From Fusarium oxysporum f. sp. lycopersici 4287 (lineage: Eukaryota > Ascomycota > Sordariomycetes > Hypocreales > Nectriaceae), in NCBI RefSeq assembly GCF_000149955.1, contig NC_030988.1:2873355-2937354 (forward strand): a stretch of DNA of 64,000 nt, written 5' to 3'. The notes beneath the pieces are model-generated. The model had not been told where the DNA came from. It saw only the letters and a list, made by a program, of their open reading frames with translations, and did not search any database. This document shows positions 35,601 through 45,264 of this stretch, in pieces (position 1 is the stretch's first letter; each line of letters starts with the position of its first letter). The translations under genes and the position numbers were made by a program.

Positions 35601-36525
35601 ACACATCTACACAGACGGTAGCGGCATCGGTGGTCATATCGGTGCTGCCGCAGTCTGCACCACCACCCAAGAAACAAAGAGTGCTTACATGGGAGACGAC
35701 ACGACTTCCACCGTCTACGCCGGTGAACTCCAAGGCATCAGCCTGGCCCTCCAGATCGCACAGGAAGACAGGTCCAGAGGCAACAGTAGAAGCAAGGTCT
35801 TGATTTACACCAACAACCAGGCCGCCATCCGATCGACCGCAAAGCCCAAGGGTAAGTCGGGGGCATACCTGCTCAGAAGCATCGCAAAACAGATCGACGA
35901 ACTCCAATTACAAGGTCTAAACACCGAGATCAGATGGGTCCCAGCGCACATTGGGATCCAAGGTAACGAAGAAGCGGATCGAGCGGCAAAGGAAGCAACA
36001 GGTTGGAGAGAAGGCGACCTCACGGGACCAAAAGCAGCAGAACCGCAGCAGCTATACCCACTCCGATCGACCATGAAGACATGGTCTCACAAAGAGACTA
36101 CCACGTCGTGGGAAAGAGGCTGGATATCCGAAACACGCGGCCGAGCATCTTTCAGGCACACGCCCAAACCCTCACGCAAGGTCTTGGACTTGCATGACGG
36201 GCTCAGCAAGAAGCACAGCGCGCTGCTCACGCAGCTGCGGACGGAGAAGATAGGACTTAAGGATTTCCTCTATAATCGAAAGGTACCAGGCATCTCCAGC
36301 AACAGATGCCCCTATAGATCGGATCGACAAACGGTAGCGCACGTCCTCCTGCGCTGTCGCCAGCACCGCCAACTCCGGGACCAGGAACTAGGACGACTCC
36401 GAGGACGCAACAATCTCCGGAAGTTACTGAGCGAGCGCAAAGCAGCCGCCAAGGCAATCAAGTTCATCGAACTGACTCAGATCCTTGGGCAATTTCAGGA
36501 TCGAGACCTTAACAGACAAAGCTGA
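32683..36525 (+). pseudogene. LINE ORF2: endonuclease, RT and RNase H
   Basis: The ATG overlaps the ORF1 stop. The order over 1280 codons is: APE-like endonuclease (ILQYNVRKSK, AIQEPWKN, MDHDSDHLPI), reverse transcriptase (KAPGPDGITN, PIALLNTTGKIMEAVIAKRL, LDVSGAFDNIS, GFIDDVAILTW), RNase H (HIYTDGSGIGGH, VYAGELQG, GNEEADRAAKEA) and a C-terminal Cys/His motif (CPYR...VAHVLLRC). One in-frame TAG lies at 33337-33339, inside the endonuclease. Two catalytic positions look mutated: GGFN where GDFN is normal in the endonuclease, and YTNNQA where YTDNQA is normal in RNase H. The RT is otherwise intact. Confidence 0.9.
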
Positions 36526-36882
36526 GCACTGGGGGGGAGACTGTAGGTACATAGCCGCGAAAGAGAGGGCCTCACAGCCCGACAGAGCCTAGAATCACGG
36601 ACGCGTTGGTAGAAAACCACTATGTACATGGGCCGGCAAGCAAATGTAAATAGTAGTTAGAGAGCGAAAAGCGGGAATTTTGGGAACAGCTGGTCATCGT
36701 TGTTCACGATGGCGAAGTGGGGCACCACGGATCAACACTGATCCGCGATGCTTCGGCTGTTCGCCGGACCCCGTTATCCGGGCATAGTCGTTTAGACGAC
36801 TACAACCGCGTAGGATAATCAAATCTAAATCAAATCATATCCCCCACCTGCTTTGAGAGCGTCTCATCACCAAAACAAAACT
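36526..36882. other. LINE 3' UTR and short promoter
   Basis: The LINE 3' UTR runs to about 36840, leaving only some 45 bp before the start codon of the 849-aa gene. That gene's original promoter was therefore displaced or replaced by LINE sequence. Confidence 0.55.
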
Positions 36883-39432
36883 ATGGACCTCAGACGAGAT
36901 TTCCAGTTTGACCCCTTCTCAGAGGAGGGCCAAAATTTCGACAGTCAAGATGGTTCTCTGCCTGATATTGACTGGTCTAATCCCGTTGAATTCCTTACCG
37001 CCATGGGAGGTCCAATGCCCGAACTTCCCTCTCCGGCCAAGGTTCGGCGACAGGCTGGAGAATACTCGGCCAAGGTCTTTGCAAGCCACCATCTCCTAAA
37101 GCAAATTCTGGAGAGGCATGAGGCCACGATTCAGAAAAGGTGGACCAAGAAGACTCGGCAGCAGAGACTTCAAATTCTCCTCAAAGCTTGGCCGGCAATG
37201 CCTGCCTCTCATCGTCCTGATTTCGAGGCCTTTCGCAGAGAATCAAAGGAAGAACGAGAGAGAGGCTCGAAGTATAAAGGCCACTACATGTGGCCCTACA
37301 TCAACCAGGAGGACTTATCACAGCCTAAGCTTATGCTCTTGCTGCTGAATGCCAGAGGCCGTTGTCCGCCTCCGGCCTTTGCGGCGGCCGATAACGACGC
37401 AATGCATCTAGGCAAAGTGACAAAGGCACTGGTTCCTATCTTTCTTAACCTTCACACGATGGTATTGCATGGCGCCACCACGGCTGAGGGATATGGAAAG
37501 CTTCTTGATTGGGATTCGCACCCAGATGCTTTTGACTGGATGCACACACGCAAACAATTTCTCCCTGGGGAGGGCCTCCTTATTCTCGAGGCACAGGCTC
37601 GCTTGATGCCCTTTCTCGTTGATTTTTGTCACGAAGTCCTCCACGAGATCTCCGCCGATGCCATCGCCAGTAGCGCGTATAGCATCCAGCCCGAGCCATT
37701 TCTGAAGACGGACAGCGACGCTTCCGGCTTCACATCATTGGCAGCAATGGCTGCGGAAGCGCCTTACAGACTACCGGCAAGACTTGATCTCGAACGACTC
37801 ACGTCTCTTCTCGAAGCCGAGATGTCAGCAGCAGAAGATCACGTGTGGGCACTTCGTGAGGATCCTGCCTACTTTGCTGACCAGTTCCGCGAGATCAAAG
37901 ATCACCGACAAGAAATGCTGCCTGATACCAAGGGACTTCCGCATCCTGCAACTCACAGGCTGCGGGAGAATACTCTCTGGGCCCGGGTAACCTTTGGTAT
38001 GCTTTTAGATGCTTATGCGAATCTCGAGTCCCTCACCGAGCTTCATCGGCAAGTCCAAAACCTGAGCATGCTACAGCAGAAGTTTCACAAGGAAATACTG
38101 CCCACCAAGGACTTGCCGAAGGAGTACTTTGTTTCTCTGCTCCGCTTCAAGTACTTCTTGGAGCAAACGGCAAAGGGGCCCTTGGACAAGCTCAAAGTAG
38201 CTGCCACAGCCTCTCCACCGATGCGGAAATTCTTCGTCCGTGAGCCGCCTGTTGATCCTGACTCGACAAAGATATTCGTAAGGAGTTGCCCGGGGTTCAA
38301 GATGGAAAAGGTAGAACAACAGTTGATTTGGTTGTTGCAAACACTATGGGAAGATGATTACGCCCTCTTTCTCGTTCGCGTGCCTAACGTCGTCGATGAG
38401 TTGGAGCGACTGCTACAGGCGGAACCTAAGGCGGACGCCCTCATATCGGCCCACGTGGCCAAGATGATCGGTGACCTAGCCATTGTCACACAGAGTCTCA
38501 AGCAACTCGAGCTCTATCAGCCATGGGCCCAACAGTTCGAGATGGCTTCGGCTGACCATGTGGAAGATTTCAAAGAGGAGTACACCGCGCTACAGAAACC
38601 TATGGCACAGCTTCACGCTGCATTTTTACAAAAGGGCCTGGACTACGCCGCTAGACTTGCGGAGCCGTCAGGTGGCAAATTTACCTACCCATATAGCAAA
38701 CGTCGGACAAAGGAGACGGTAGACGCTTTGCGACAGGCCGAGTCGAATTTGGATATGTTCTGGGCCAAGGTTGACGACGTAACAAAAGCTAGAGTCACGG
38801 ATTTTGAAGATACAGCTCTTTATCGCCTTCTTTCTCAACCGCGCATCTTGAGAAGGACCGCAGAATGGGTTGAACCTACCAAAACAAACGAAAAAGCTGA
38901 GCCCGCCCTGGACCAAGATCTTTGGGCCCTCAACCGCCCACTTTCAAATCTGTTCCTGGACCAACCTGCACAAACACCTCAGAGATTCAATGCTCATGGC
39001 GTTCAGTCGAAGATCAAGATCAAGACCAAGGGTGACCCCTCTGAGACGTCCAACAACAACGATAACGTGGCACCATCTGATGCCACAAAACCCAAGGTTC
39101 TCGACTCTCAGCCAACATTCTCCGTCGATGCTCGAGCATTGAAGGTGTTCCGCACTTTGTTCTTCAATCCCGAGGTAACATCGACGCCTGGCTCCATTCC
39201 ATGGAACGACTTTCTCCATGCAATGGCCTCTACAGGTTTCCAGATTGAGAAGCTCTATGGCTCTGTCTGGCAGTTTTCCCCTACTATTTTGGACATTGAG
39301 CGAGGGATTCACTTCCATGAGCCCCATCCAAAAGGCAAGATTCCTTTCGAAGTCGCTCGACGGCATGGACGAAGATTGACACGGGCTTATGGCTGGTTCG
39401 GGGGCATGTTTATGCTCAAGGAGAAGCAATAA
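36883..39432 (+). CDS. Fungal 849-aa protein, possible HicA-like C-terminus
   Basis: An intronless, uninterrupted frame starts at the ATG at 36883 (MDLRRDFQFDPF). Residues 1-740 are mostly helical and charged. They include an Arg/Lys-rich segment near residue 80-130 (KRWTKKTRQQRLQILLKAWP, as in many fungal proteins of this type) and no catalytic motif I know. A Ser/Thr/Asn-rich linker lies near 700-750. The last ~95 residues read SIPWNDFLHAMASTGFQIEK, then LYGSVWQF, IHFHEPHPKGKIPF and RRHGRRLTRAYGW. This order (small GF turn, GS plus aromatic, His-x-Pro-His-Pro-like block, basic helix ending in YGW) resembles the HicA/dsRBD-like fold. I recognise the protein only as a conserved fungal hypothetical; the fold assignment is inference. 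Codon use and integrity suggest a functional gene despite the LINE 45 bp upstream. Confidence 0.75.
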   Translation: MDLRRDFQFDPFSEEGQNFDSQDGSLPDIDWSNPVEFLTAMGGPMPELPSPAKVRRQAGEYSAKVFASHHLLKQILERHEATIQKRWTKKTRQQRLQILLKAWPAMPASHRPDFEAFRRESKEERERGSKYKGHYMWPYINQEDLSQPKLMLLLLNARGRCPPPAFAAADNDAMHLGKVTKALVPIFLNLHTMVLHGATTAEGYGKLLDWDSHPDAFDWMHTRKQFLPGEGLLILEAQARLMPFLVDFCHEVLHEISADAIASSAYSIQPEPFLKTDSDASGFTSLAAMAAEAPYRLPARLDLERLTSLLEAEMSAAEDHVWALREDPAYFADQFREIKDHRQEMLPDTKGLPHPATHRLRENTLWARVTFGMLLDAYANLESLTELHRQVQNLSMLQQKFHKEILPTKDLPKEYFVSLLRFKYFLEQTAKGPLDKLKVAATASPPMRKFFVREPPVDPDSTKIFVRSCPGFKMEKVEQQLIWLLQTLWEDDYALFLVRVPNVVDELERLLQAEPKADALISAHVAKMIGDLAIVTQSLKQLELYQPWAQQFEMASADHVEDFKEEYTALQKPMAQLHAAFLQKGLDYAARLAEPSGGKFTYPYSKRRTKETVDALRQAESNLDMFWAKVDDVTKARVTDFEDTALYRLLSQPRILRRTAEWVEPTKTNEKAEPALDQDLWALNRPLSNLFLDQPAQTPQRFNAHGVQSKIKIKTKGDPSETSNNNDNVAPSDATKPKVLDSQPTFSVDARALKVFRTLFFNPEVTSTPGSIPWNDFLHAMASTGFQIEKLYGSVWQFSPTILDIERGIHFHEPHPKGKIPFEVARRHGRRLTRAYGWFGGMFMLKEKQ

Positions 39433-39737
39433 AGGCCACTCATCGTATATGTGGCCCTGGCAAGGAGTGTTAATCTCAGCTGGTCCTTCCTACAGATCTG
39501 ACTGGAGATTTTCATACATGGATGAGTTTCGGTTCAGCCAAGTTCTGTACCATTGGATCCAGTACCTTTTACATTGTTACGTTGTGGCGCCTGTCCGTAG
39601 CACAATGAATCTACTCTTTGTGAATTTCTTGCTCTCCATTATTTGTTGGAAAAACTGGGCCCTTCTCTTCAGGGTTCAGACTGTTAGTCTGAAAGTCCTA
39701 GATTTAGAGTTCAAAGTCATAGATGGAATCATCTAGA

Positions 39738-41576
39738 CTAACTCACCGCCACCCCACACACCCCCCGTCCCCGCACACTTCAACACCATCAACGCGTCAT
39801 CAACACAGGATACTTCATTTTATTCTATATCATCAAATAAAATCCGTTTTTTCTTAATTTCAATGGCAATAGAATCGCAGCTATCAGATTATGAAAAGAA
39901 GATATTATTGGCCATTGAGGACGTAGAAATCATTGGTTTGCGGCCCTCGGCAGTAAAACACTCAGTCAAGCTCTCGACATTGCATGATCGATGCGCCGGA
40001 GGCCAGGATATCCGCACAGCACATCAGAAAGATCAGTCGCTTACTGTAGAGCAGGAAGATGACCTAGTCAACTATATTATCGACCGAGAGCGCGCTATTC
40101 AGCCTCTCATGAAGAAGGATATCCATGACTTCGCACAGGCGTTATCATCAGTCAACGGGCAAGTCTCTTATGTCGGCAAGAACTGGGTTGACAGATTCTT
40201 TACCCGCCATTCAAGTATAGAATTAAAGCCATCGAGAGTCATAGAATCCGTAAGGAAGCGTTGTGTGACGAAGGAGTCACTTTCCGAGTACTACGATGGC
40301 CTCAACTGGGTAGTCAACACGAAGAAAATAACTAGGCCTTATATGTATAACGTTGACGAGACCGGCGTTCAAATCGGTGAGACCAACAGTGGCATAGTAG
40401 CCGGAACAGCGATGACTTCTTCCTCAGAGACGATAAACTCTGACAATCCGACTTGGAGCTCAATAATCGAGTCTGTATCAGCGGACGGTCGGCGTCTCAC
40501 GCCTTGTGTCGTTTTTACCGGCGAGAACCTCCAAGGACAGTGGTTTCCAGCCGTTTTTCCTGATTGGAAGTATACTTGCAGTCCAACCGGTTGGTCTAAC
40601 AGCGACATCTTCATCCGTTGGTTCATGGGGGTATTCATACCGCAGACTAAGCCGAAGGATCCTAAGCAATGGAGACTATTGGTCCTAGACCAGCATAAGT
40701 CACATATTACAGCAGAATTGATGAAAAAGGCGTGGCTGCATCAGATTTGGCTCTCTTGGTTACCCTTACACTCATCACATATCACTCAGCCGCTCGATGT
40801 TGCCGTATTTGGGCCGTTAAAAACATACTATCGCCAGTTTACCCGCTCTTGGGCCTCATACGAAGCAACCTCACCACACCAACAACAGCTCTTCCTAAAA
40901 GCTTATGAGAGGGCTCCATTAAAAGCCCTGAGCCGTAGGAACATAATAGGTGGTTTCTCGGCCTCTGGGCTTTTCCCGATCAAGCTACAGAAGGCATTGG
41001 CGGCATTGAAGCCAAGGGAGAAGAAACGCAAGCGCTTCAACGGGCCTATAACACCAAGGAAGGCCCAAGTAATCGCTGATACGATCTGAAGTACGCCCCA
41101 AGGAAGAGCCGATACTCAAAAACAACTGGAATCTGTACAAAGTCAAGGAAATACCTTTATTCGCGACTTCAATTGTATCATAAAGAAGGCGATGAAATGT
41201 ATTGACCAGAAGAACAGTCAAATTCAACGCCTAGAGGAGGAAAAGGCAGTACTGAAGGCATCAGTAGCAGCAAGAGAGCCCACTGGCCGAGTCGCCGTTC
41301 AATTTGACCCCAACAAGGCTTTCCCTGAAATTGAACAGATTATCTCGGCTCGTGATCAGGCTGAAAAGAACGTACTACATCAGATCGAGGGAAATAAGAG
41401 AAAACAACATAAAAAGAATCCGCCAAAAACACAGACTGCAGATACAATATTGGTGAATTAGTTTCCAAATTCTCAGTTAAATTGAATAAATACTCATTAT
41501 TGTAGAATTAATTGAAGTCATCTATGGATTCAGTTGTGATGCTATCACGGGTGTGTGGGGTGGCGGTGAGTTAGTC
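39738..41576 (+). mobile_element. Fot1/pogo element inside an LTR
   Basis: The ends are gactaactcaccgccacccc at 39738 and its complement to 41576, 28 bp of inverted repeat. TA lies at 39736-39737 and 41577-41578. The uninterrupted LTR copy at 11 kb reads tctagagata here, which confirms the empty site. The element is 1839 bp, the usual Fot1 size. Confidence 0.93.
39863..41461 (+). pseudogene. Fot1-type transposase with TGA stop
   Basis: From the ATG at 39863 the frame encodes 408 aa, stops at TGA (41087-41089) and continues in the same frame to TAA at 41461 (532 aa if read through). The N-terminus has the CENP-B-type DNA-binding region. The catalytic core has NVDETGV (D165), LVLDQHKSH (D276) and HITQPLDVAVF (D312), again DD35D. 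The post-stop part is the usual coiled, Glu/Lys-rich tail (QIQRLEEEKAVLKASVAA). The core is complete, so a protein lacking the tail could still be made. The TGA may come from CGA. Confidence 0.88.
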
Positions 41577-41680
41577 TAGAGATATAAACCTGAGAAGAAC
41601 TCTTATCTCAAGAATTAACAATAAAGTTTCATAAAATATTGTTTTTTCCACCAGCATTACTGCACAATATAAACAACATT

Positions 41681-41854
41681 ATCAGCATCCCCGTCTTCAA
41701 AGGAAGATTCCGCAAACCCATCGACGACGGCTCATACTTAATCGAGACGAGCTGGCAGTCTGCTCTCAGCAATGGCTCCAATGCTGCCGCTATCGTCGGT
41801 GCCTGGGCATCATCCTACTTTGCTGATCTCATGGGCATCAAGCCGCCGCGATAA
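41681..41854 (+). pseudogene. MFS sugar transporter, N-terminal fragment
   Basis: The frame reads IPVFKGRFRKP, then ETSWQSALSNGSNAAAIVGA and YFADLMG before TAA, the first-loop to second-helix region of fungal maltose/alpha-glucoside permeases. It starts at the LTR and ends 6 bp before the next transposon, so both sides are cut. A C-terminal transporter half exists at 27.9-28.7 kb on the other strand; whether they derive from one gene is unknown. Confidence 0.75.
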
Positions 41855-41860
41855 CCATTA

Positions 41861-43979
41861 CCATGCAGTACCCCTCTACCGATAAGACCCCTCTACCGAT
41901 AAGAAAAAAAAAAGTTTCCCCATACAAACTGCTATTTTTCAGCCACCTTGCAAAGAGTCACCAGAAATACGAAAAACAAATTGATTGCTGTTTATCGGTA
42001 CAGAATTACATGCAATTTAATATCCTCTTAGCCTCTTGACTGCGCGGCCTGCGCGAGTTCGTGTGACAGATAATTCCTCTGCCTCCGAATTTGTGCTTAC
42101 ATCCTCTTCTGCTCCTCCTACCTCGATTACATCCTCAACAACCTCTGTCTCTGCAGTTGCCTGGCTTGTCTTAGGAATTGTTTCACCAGCCACTAAAGCT
42201 TCGGCTAATGTCACAAACTTCGTGTTGAGATTCGGCACTGCCTTTCTCTTCTTGCCTCTGCTTAACCGCCCAACTTCCTCCTCTAAACTGGCTACTCTTG
42301 TACTTAAGGAGGCAATCTTTGATTCTTGAGCTTCAAACCCTTTGGATATCACTGAATAGCGTCTTCTTGTCGATGGGGTCTTATTCTTGCCTAGATCTCT
42401 GATATGGCGGCTGGTCTTTGGAGTGTTATCAGAGTCGACTTGCCTGTCCTTGTGGCCATCTGATGCAGGCGTCACTTCCTTCTTCTCTGGTTGAATTTCT
42501 GGGTCTACGAGTGCTTTACGTCGTAAAATCGGCCAGTTTCCAGTCACTCTCCAGCCTGAGAGGATGTTTTTCTTCGTCATGCCCACTTCCCTGGCCTTGG
42601 CATATGCCTTAATGAAGTTGACCTTATCCACCGGCGCAGAATCAGTCAGGCTCGTCAGCTTTTGGAGTTCTTTGCGATAGGCAGCTTTAGAAGCATTGAC
42701 TATGCCGTTGTCAAGTTTTAGAGTCAACAACAACTTTGATTAACTTGATTCAAAACAGCTAGACACGTACAGATACATGGCTTCTATGTCCATCCAATAT
42801 AATGAGTCTCGCGTCAGACTCGTCTTCTGGTTGAGTCTGGGGAAGGTAGACCTCCTTGAGCCACTCGACTGCGATATGGTTGTCCGTCCAGCCGTTCTCG
42901 GACGTGATATAATGCCAGTCAGCTACTTGCTTGAGCTCATCGACAAACCACTGTTGCTGAAGCTCTTTGCCCTTGAAGATAATTCCGGGCTTCAGAAGAT
43001 GGCCAGTTGCTGTGACGGCCTCGATAAAGCTAGTCCAAGCGCGGGACTGGGAGCCTTTGAGGAAGGCCTTCCTCTTGGGATCGCTGCTGCCGATAACCAA
43101 AGAATCCAAGCCTATATTCGCAATGGATCAGCTAAATTGATGGCCAAATCAACAGAAACTCGCCAAACCCTGCCATGATACCGCCCTCATTACAGTTGAT
43201 TGTGTTTTTAGGTTTGATCCAGCCATATTCGCTCTCCCGGATATCAAAGTACCAATTGACAGCGGTCGGGGTAAAGCAATTGAACCTAGACACCTCCTTG
43301 CGTTTGCCTATCTGTCTTTATTGATGGATGCCGTTTCATGAACCTGGCTAGCCAATGTACACCGATAGGCTTTTCCCTCCCTTGTTGTCGTAGGAGGACA
43401 ATGACGGTGGCGCGAACTTGATTATGAGAAGGGGCATAGCCTAAGGCCTCTTGTCGAAGTATCCAGGCAACCTATCTGGACTCCTGAGACTTGGATAACA
43501 ACTGGGCAGGATGGGTGACCTCAGACTTTGGTAGTACTCCTCTTAATCTGTCTGAGAGAGTCGGCTGAGGGATGCCATGCTTTTGCCTGGCTTGGTTCTG
43601 GGAGAGGCCGTTTTCGGTGACATCTAATATGGCTTCAATAACGTCATCCTCTGCGTAACACGCTCGAGTCATTCTTCAAGGCAATTATGGAAGATTGGTG
43701 TAGATAGAGAACCTAAAAGTCATGGGGAGGACTATTCGAAGATAAGGCATTAATGGGGGTTTTACATTGGTGCCACACTACCATACCGCTTATATGACGC
43801 AAAAAAGAGTAGCATAATGCGAAACAACATGAAACTCCCGTTGAGACACAGCTTGTTTTATGTAAATAGCTTCAATCTTTGGCCAAGCACCGTTCAAGTG
43901 AAATTGGGCATTTTGTATGAGGAAACTTTTTTTTTGCTTATCGGTGGAGGGGTCTTATCGGTAGAGGGGTACTGTATGG
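41861..43979 (-). mobile_element. Pogo-type element with doubled TIR motif
   Basis: The ends read ccatgcagtacccctctacc at 41861 and ggtagaggggtactgtatgg to 43979, with TA on both sides (41859-41860, 43980-43981). Within each TIR the block cccctctaccgataag is repeated twice in tandem. The size is 2119 bp. Confidence 0.88.
42017..43672 (-). pseudogene. Pogo-type transposase, broken
   Basis: From the ATG at 43672 the N-terminus is a Psq/HTH segment (DVIEAILDVTENGLSQNQAR). After frameshifts and stops the core appears at 43200-42760 (NEGGIMAGFG, LVIGSSDPKR, LIILDGHRSH) and the C-terminal part at 42733-42017 (IVNASKAAYRKEL, KKNILSGWRVTGNWPI, a coiled coil and a basic tail). The segment with the third Asp is damaged. 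The protein is related in layout to the intact transposase at 45419-47047. Confidence 0.8.
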
Positions 43980-43981
43980 TA

Positions 43982-44699
43982 GATGCAGATCACCTGCAAG
44001 GAAGAGATAAGCCACAGTAGAACGATCATTAAAGCAGTTTAGTCAATCGTCGGTGTTTCTACGACTCGCGATAAAGGAATAGGCTCTAACGCTCGAGAGA
44101 TGTAACATGACGAGAAGGCCGCTACCGCCTCCAACAAGATCAGTCAGACCGGGATGGTCACCCCCTTCACGTCTGAGAGAAATAACACTGGGTTCGTAGC
44201 GGTACGCTTCGCAAACATATGTAAGACCATCACCGGCGCGATTATTTCCTGGATCACGCACAGCCACTACTCAAACTACCTCTCTATTGTCTGGAGATCT
44301 ACATATTCAGCGACAAGAGCAACAGCTACTTCAAGAAACAACACCACATGCTGAGCACATAGCTAATTGTATTAGTAACGGTACTTGGCAGGATTCTCTT
44401 AATATAACGTGGAATGAGCTTATCAATTGGATTGAGACTGAACTGAGGTGCTATTATGCAATTTCATCTCGGTCAAGATGCTGATTTAGTGAATCTTGAC
44501 GATACTCCTCCTCGCTTGAGGCACGCGAGCTTGGCCACCAAGTCCCTGATTTTTTAACCAAAGGATTTGAGAGCGTCCTCAATGCCCAAATTAACCTATC
44601 AGAACTTTTTAAAAGCATGAATAGTAAAACATTTTACTCAAATGTGGCTTTAGTGATTATTGAGGGTTTTTGCATTAAATGAGGTTGGCGCATAAACTA
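43982..44699. other. Unassigned spacer between transposons
   Basis: No frame with a recognisable domain. Degenerate frames near 44150-44480 may be repeat relics. Confidence 0.4.
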
Positions 44700-45014
44700 T
44701 TTGGTAAGGTCTAGAGACCGACCTCCCGTGCTTAAGGCACGGTCACTGGTTAAAGATACCTCTTTTTCTTAGGCCTAATCTTACTATTAAAAGTATCTGT
44801 AATTGCAAAAGTCATGTGACTTTTTATCTAAATTTCTCCATAAAATTGGAGAAATAATATACTTCTAATTTCATACCATAACCTATAGAAATATAGGTAC
44901 CTTTATTTCCCTTGTCAACCGACCCTTTGCCTGGTCACCGTACCCCCCGTGCTTGAGGCACGGAGCTTGCGGGTGAATCAAGTTAGGGGGGCCGGTCTCT
45001 ACGCCCTACCCGAG
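44700..45014. mobile_element. MITE of the 18.3-21.3 kb pogo family
   Basis: A 315-bp unit consists of two facing TIRs with the blocks ctagagaccg, cccgtgctt-aaggcacgg and ggtcac. These match the ends of the element at 18276-21251. TA flanks both ends (44698-44699, 45015-45016). The left end shows C-to-T and G-to-A changes against the autonomous copy. It has no coding capacity and is a non-autonomous derivative. Confidence 0.8.
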
Positions 45015-45264
45015 TATGGGCACGCTTAATGTCATGGGCGACAATAAGCTTATCATGATTAACTCTTTGATCCAAGGTGGCGGCCACACTGATTTCCAGA
45101 GAACAGTTTTGTATACGTCATACCCCAAGCTATACGCATCATAACAGGAGAATTATCTCCGGGACGCTTTATACATATAAAGACTTAGTTGACAGTACTA
45201 CGTATCTAACTCGATAGATATAAACCCATCTTAACCCTTCCCTTTTTGTTGACGTTAGAAACTA

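Larger units (their letters stand above)
30993..36840 (+). mobile_element. Tad-type LINE, nearly full length
   Basis: Two overlapping ORFs (ORF1 to 32689, ORF2 from 32683; overlap ATGCTAA) encode Gag-like and endonuclease-RT-RNase H proteins. About 310 bp of 3' UTR follow, ending in an A-rich tail near 36820-36840 (atcaaatctaaatcaaatca). The true 5' end lies somewhere in 30550-30992. It differs from the LINE at 8-11.6 kb by having an RNase H domain and far fewer lesions, so it is younger. Confidence 0.88.
39644..41678. mobile_element. Second solo LTR, carrying a pogo element
   Basis: The left half (39644-39737) and right half (41577-41678) together make the same roughly 195-bp LTR as at 11047-11242, beginning TGTTGG and ending CAACA. 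The halves are separated by the pogo element at 39738-41576. Flanks are ttatt and ttatc, an imperfect 5-bp duplication explainable by one C-to-T change. Confidence 0.85.
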
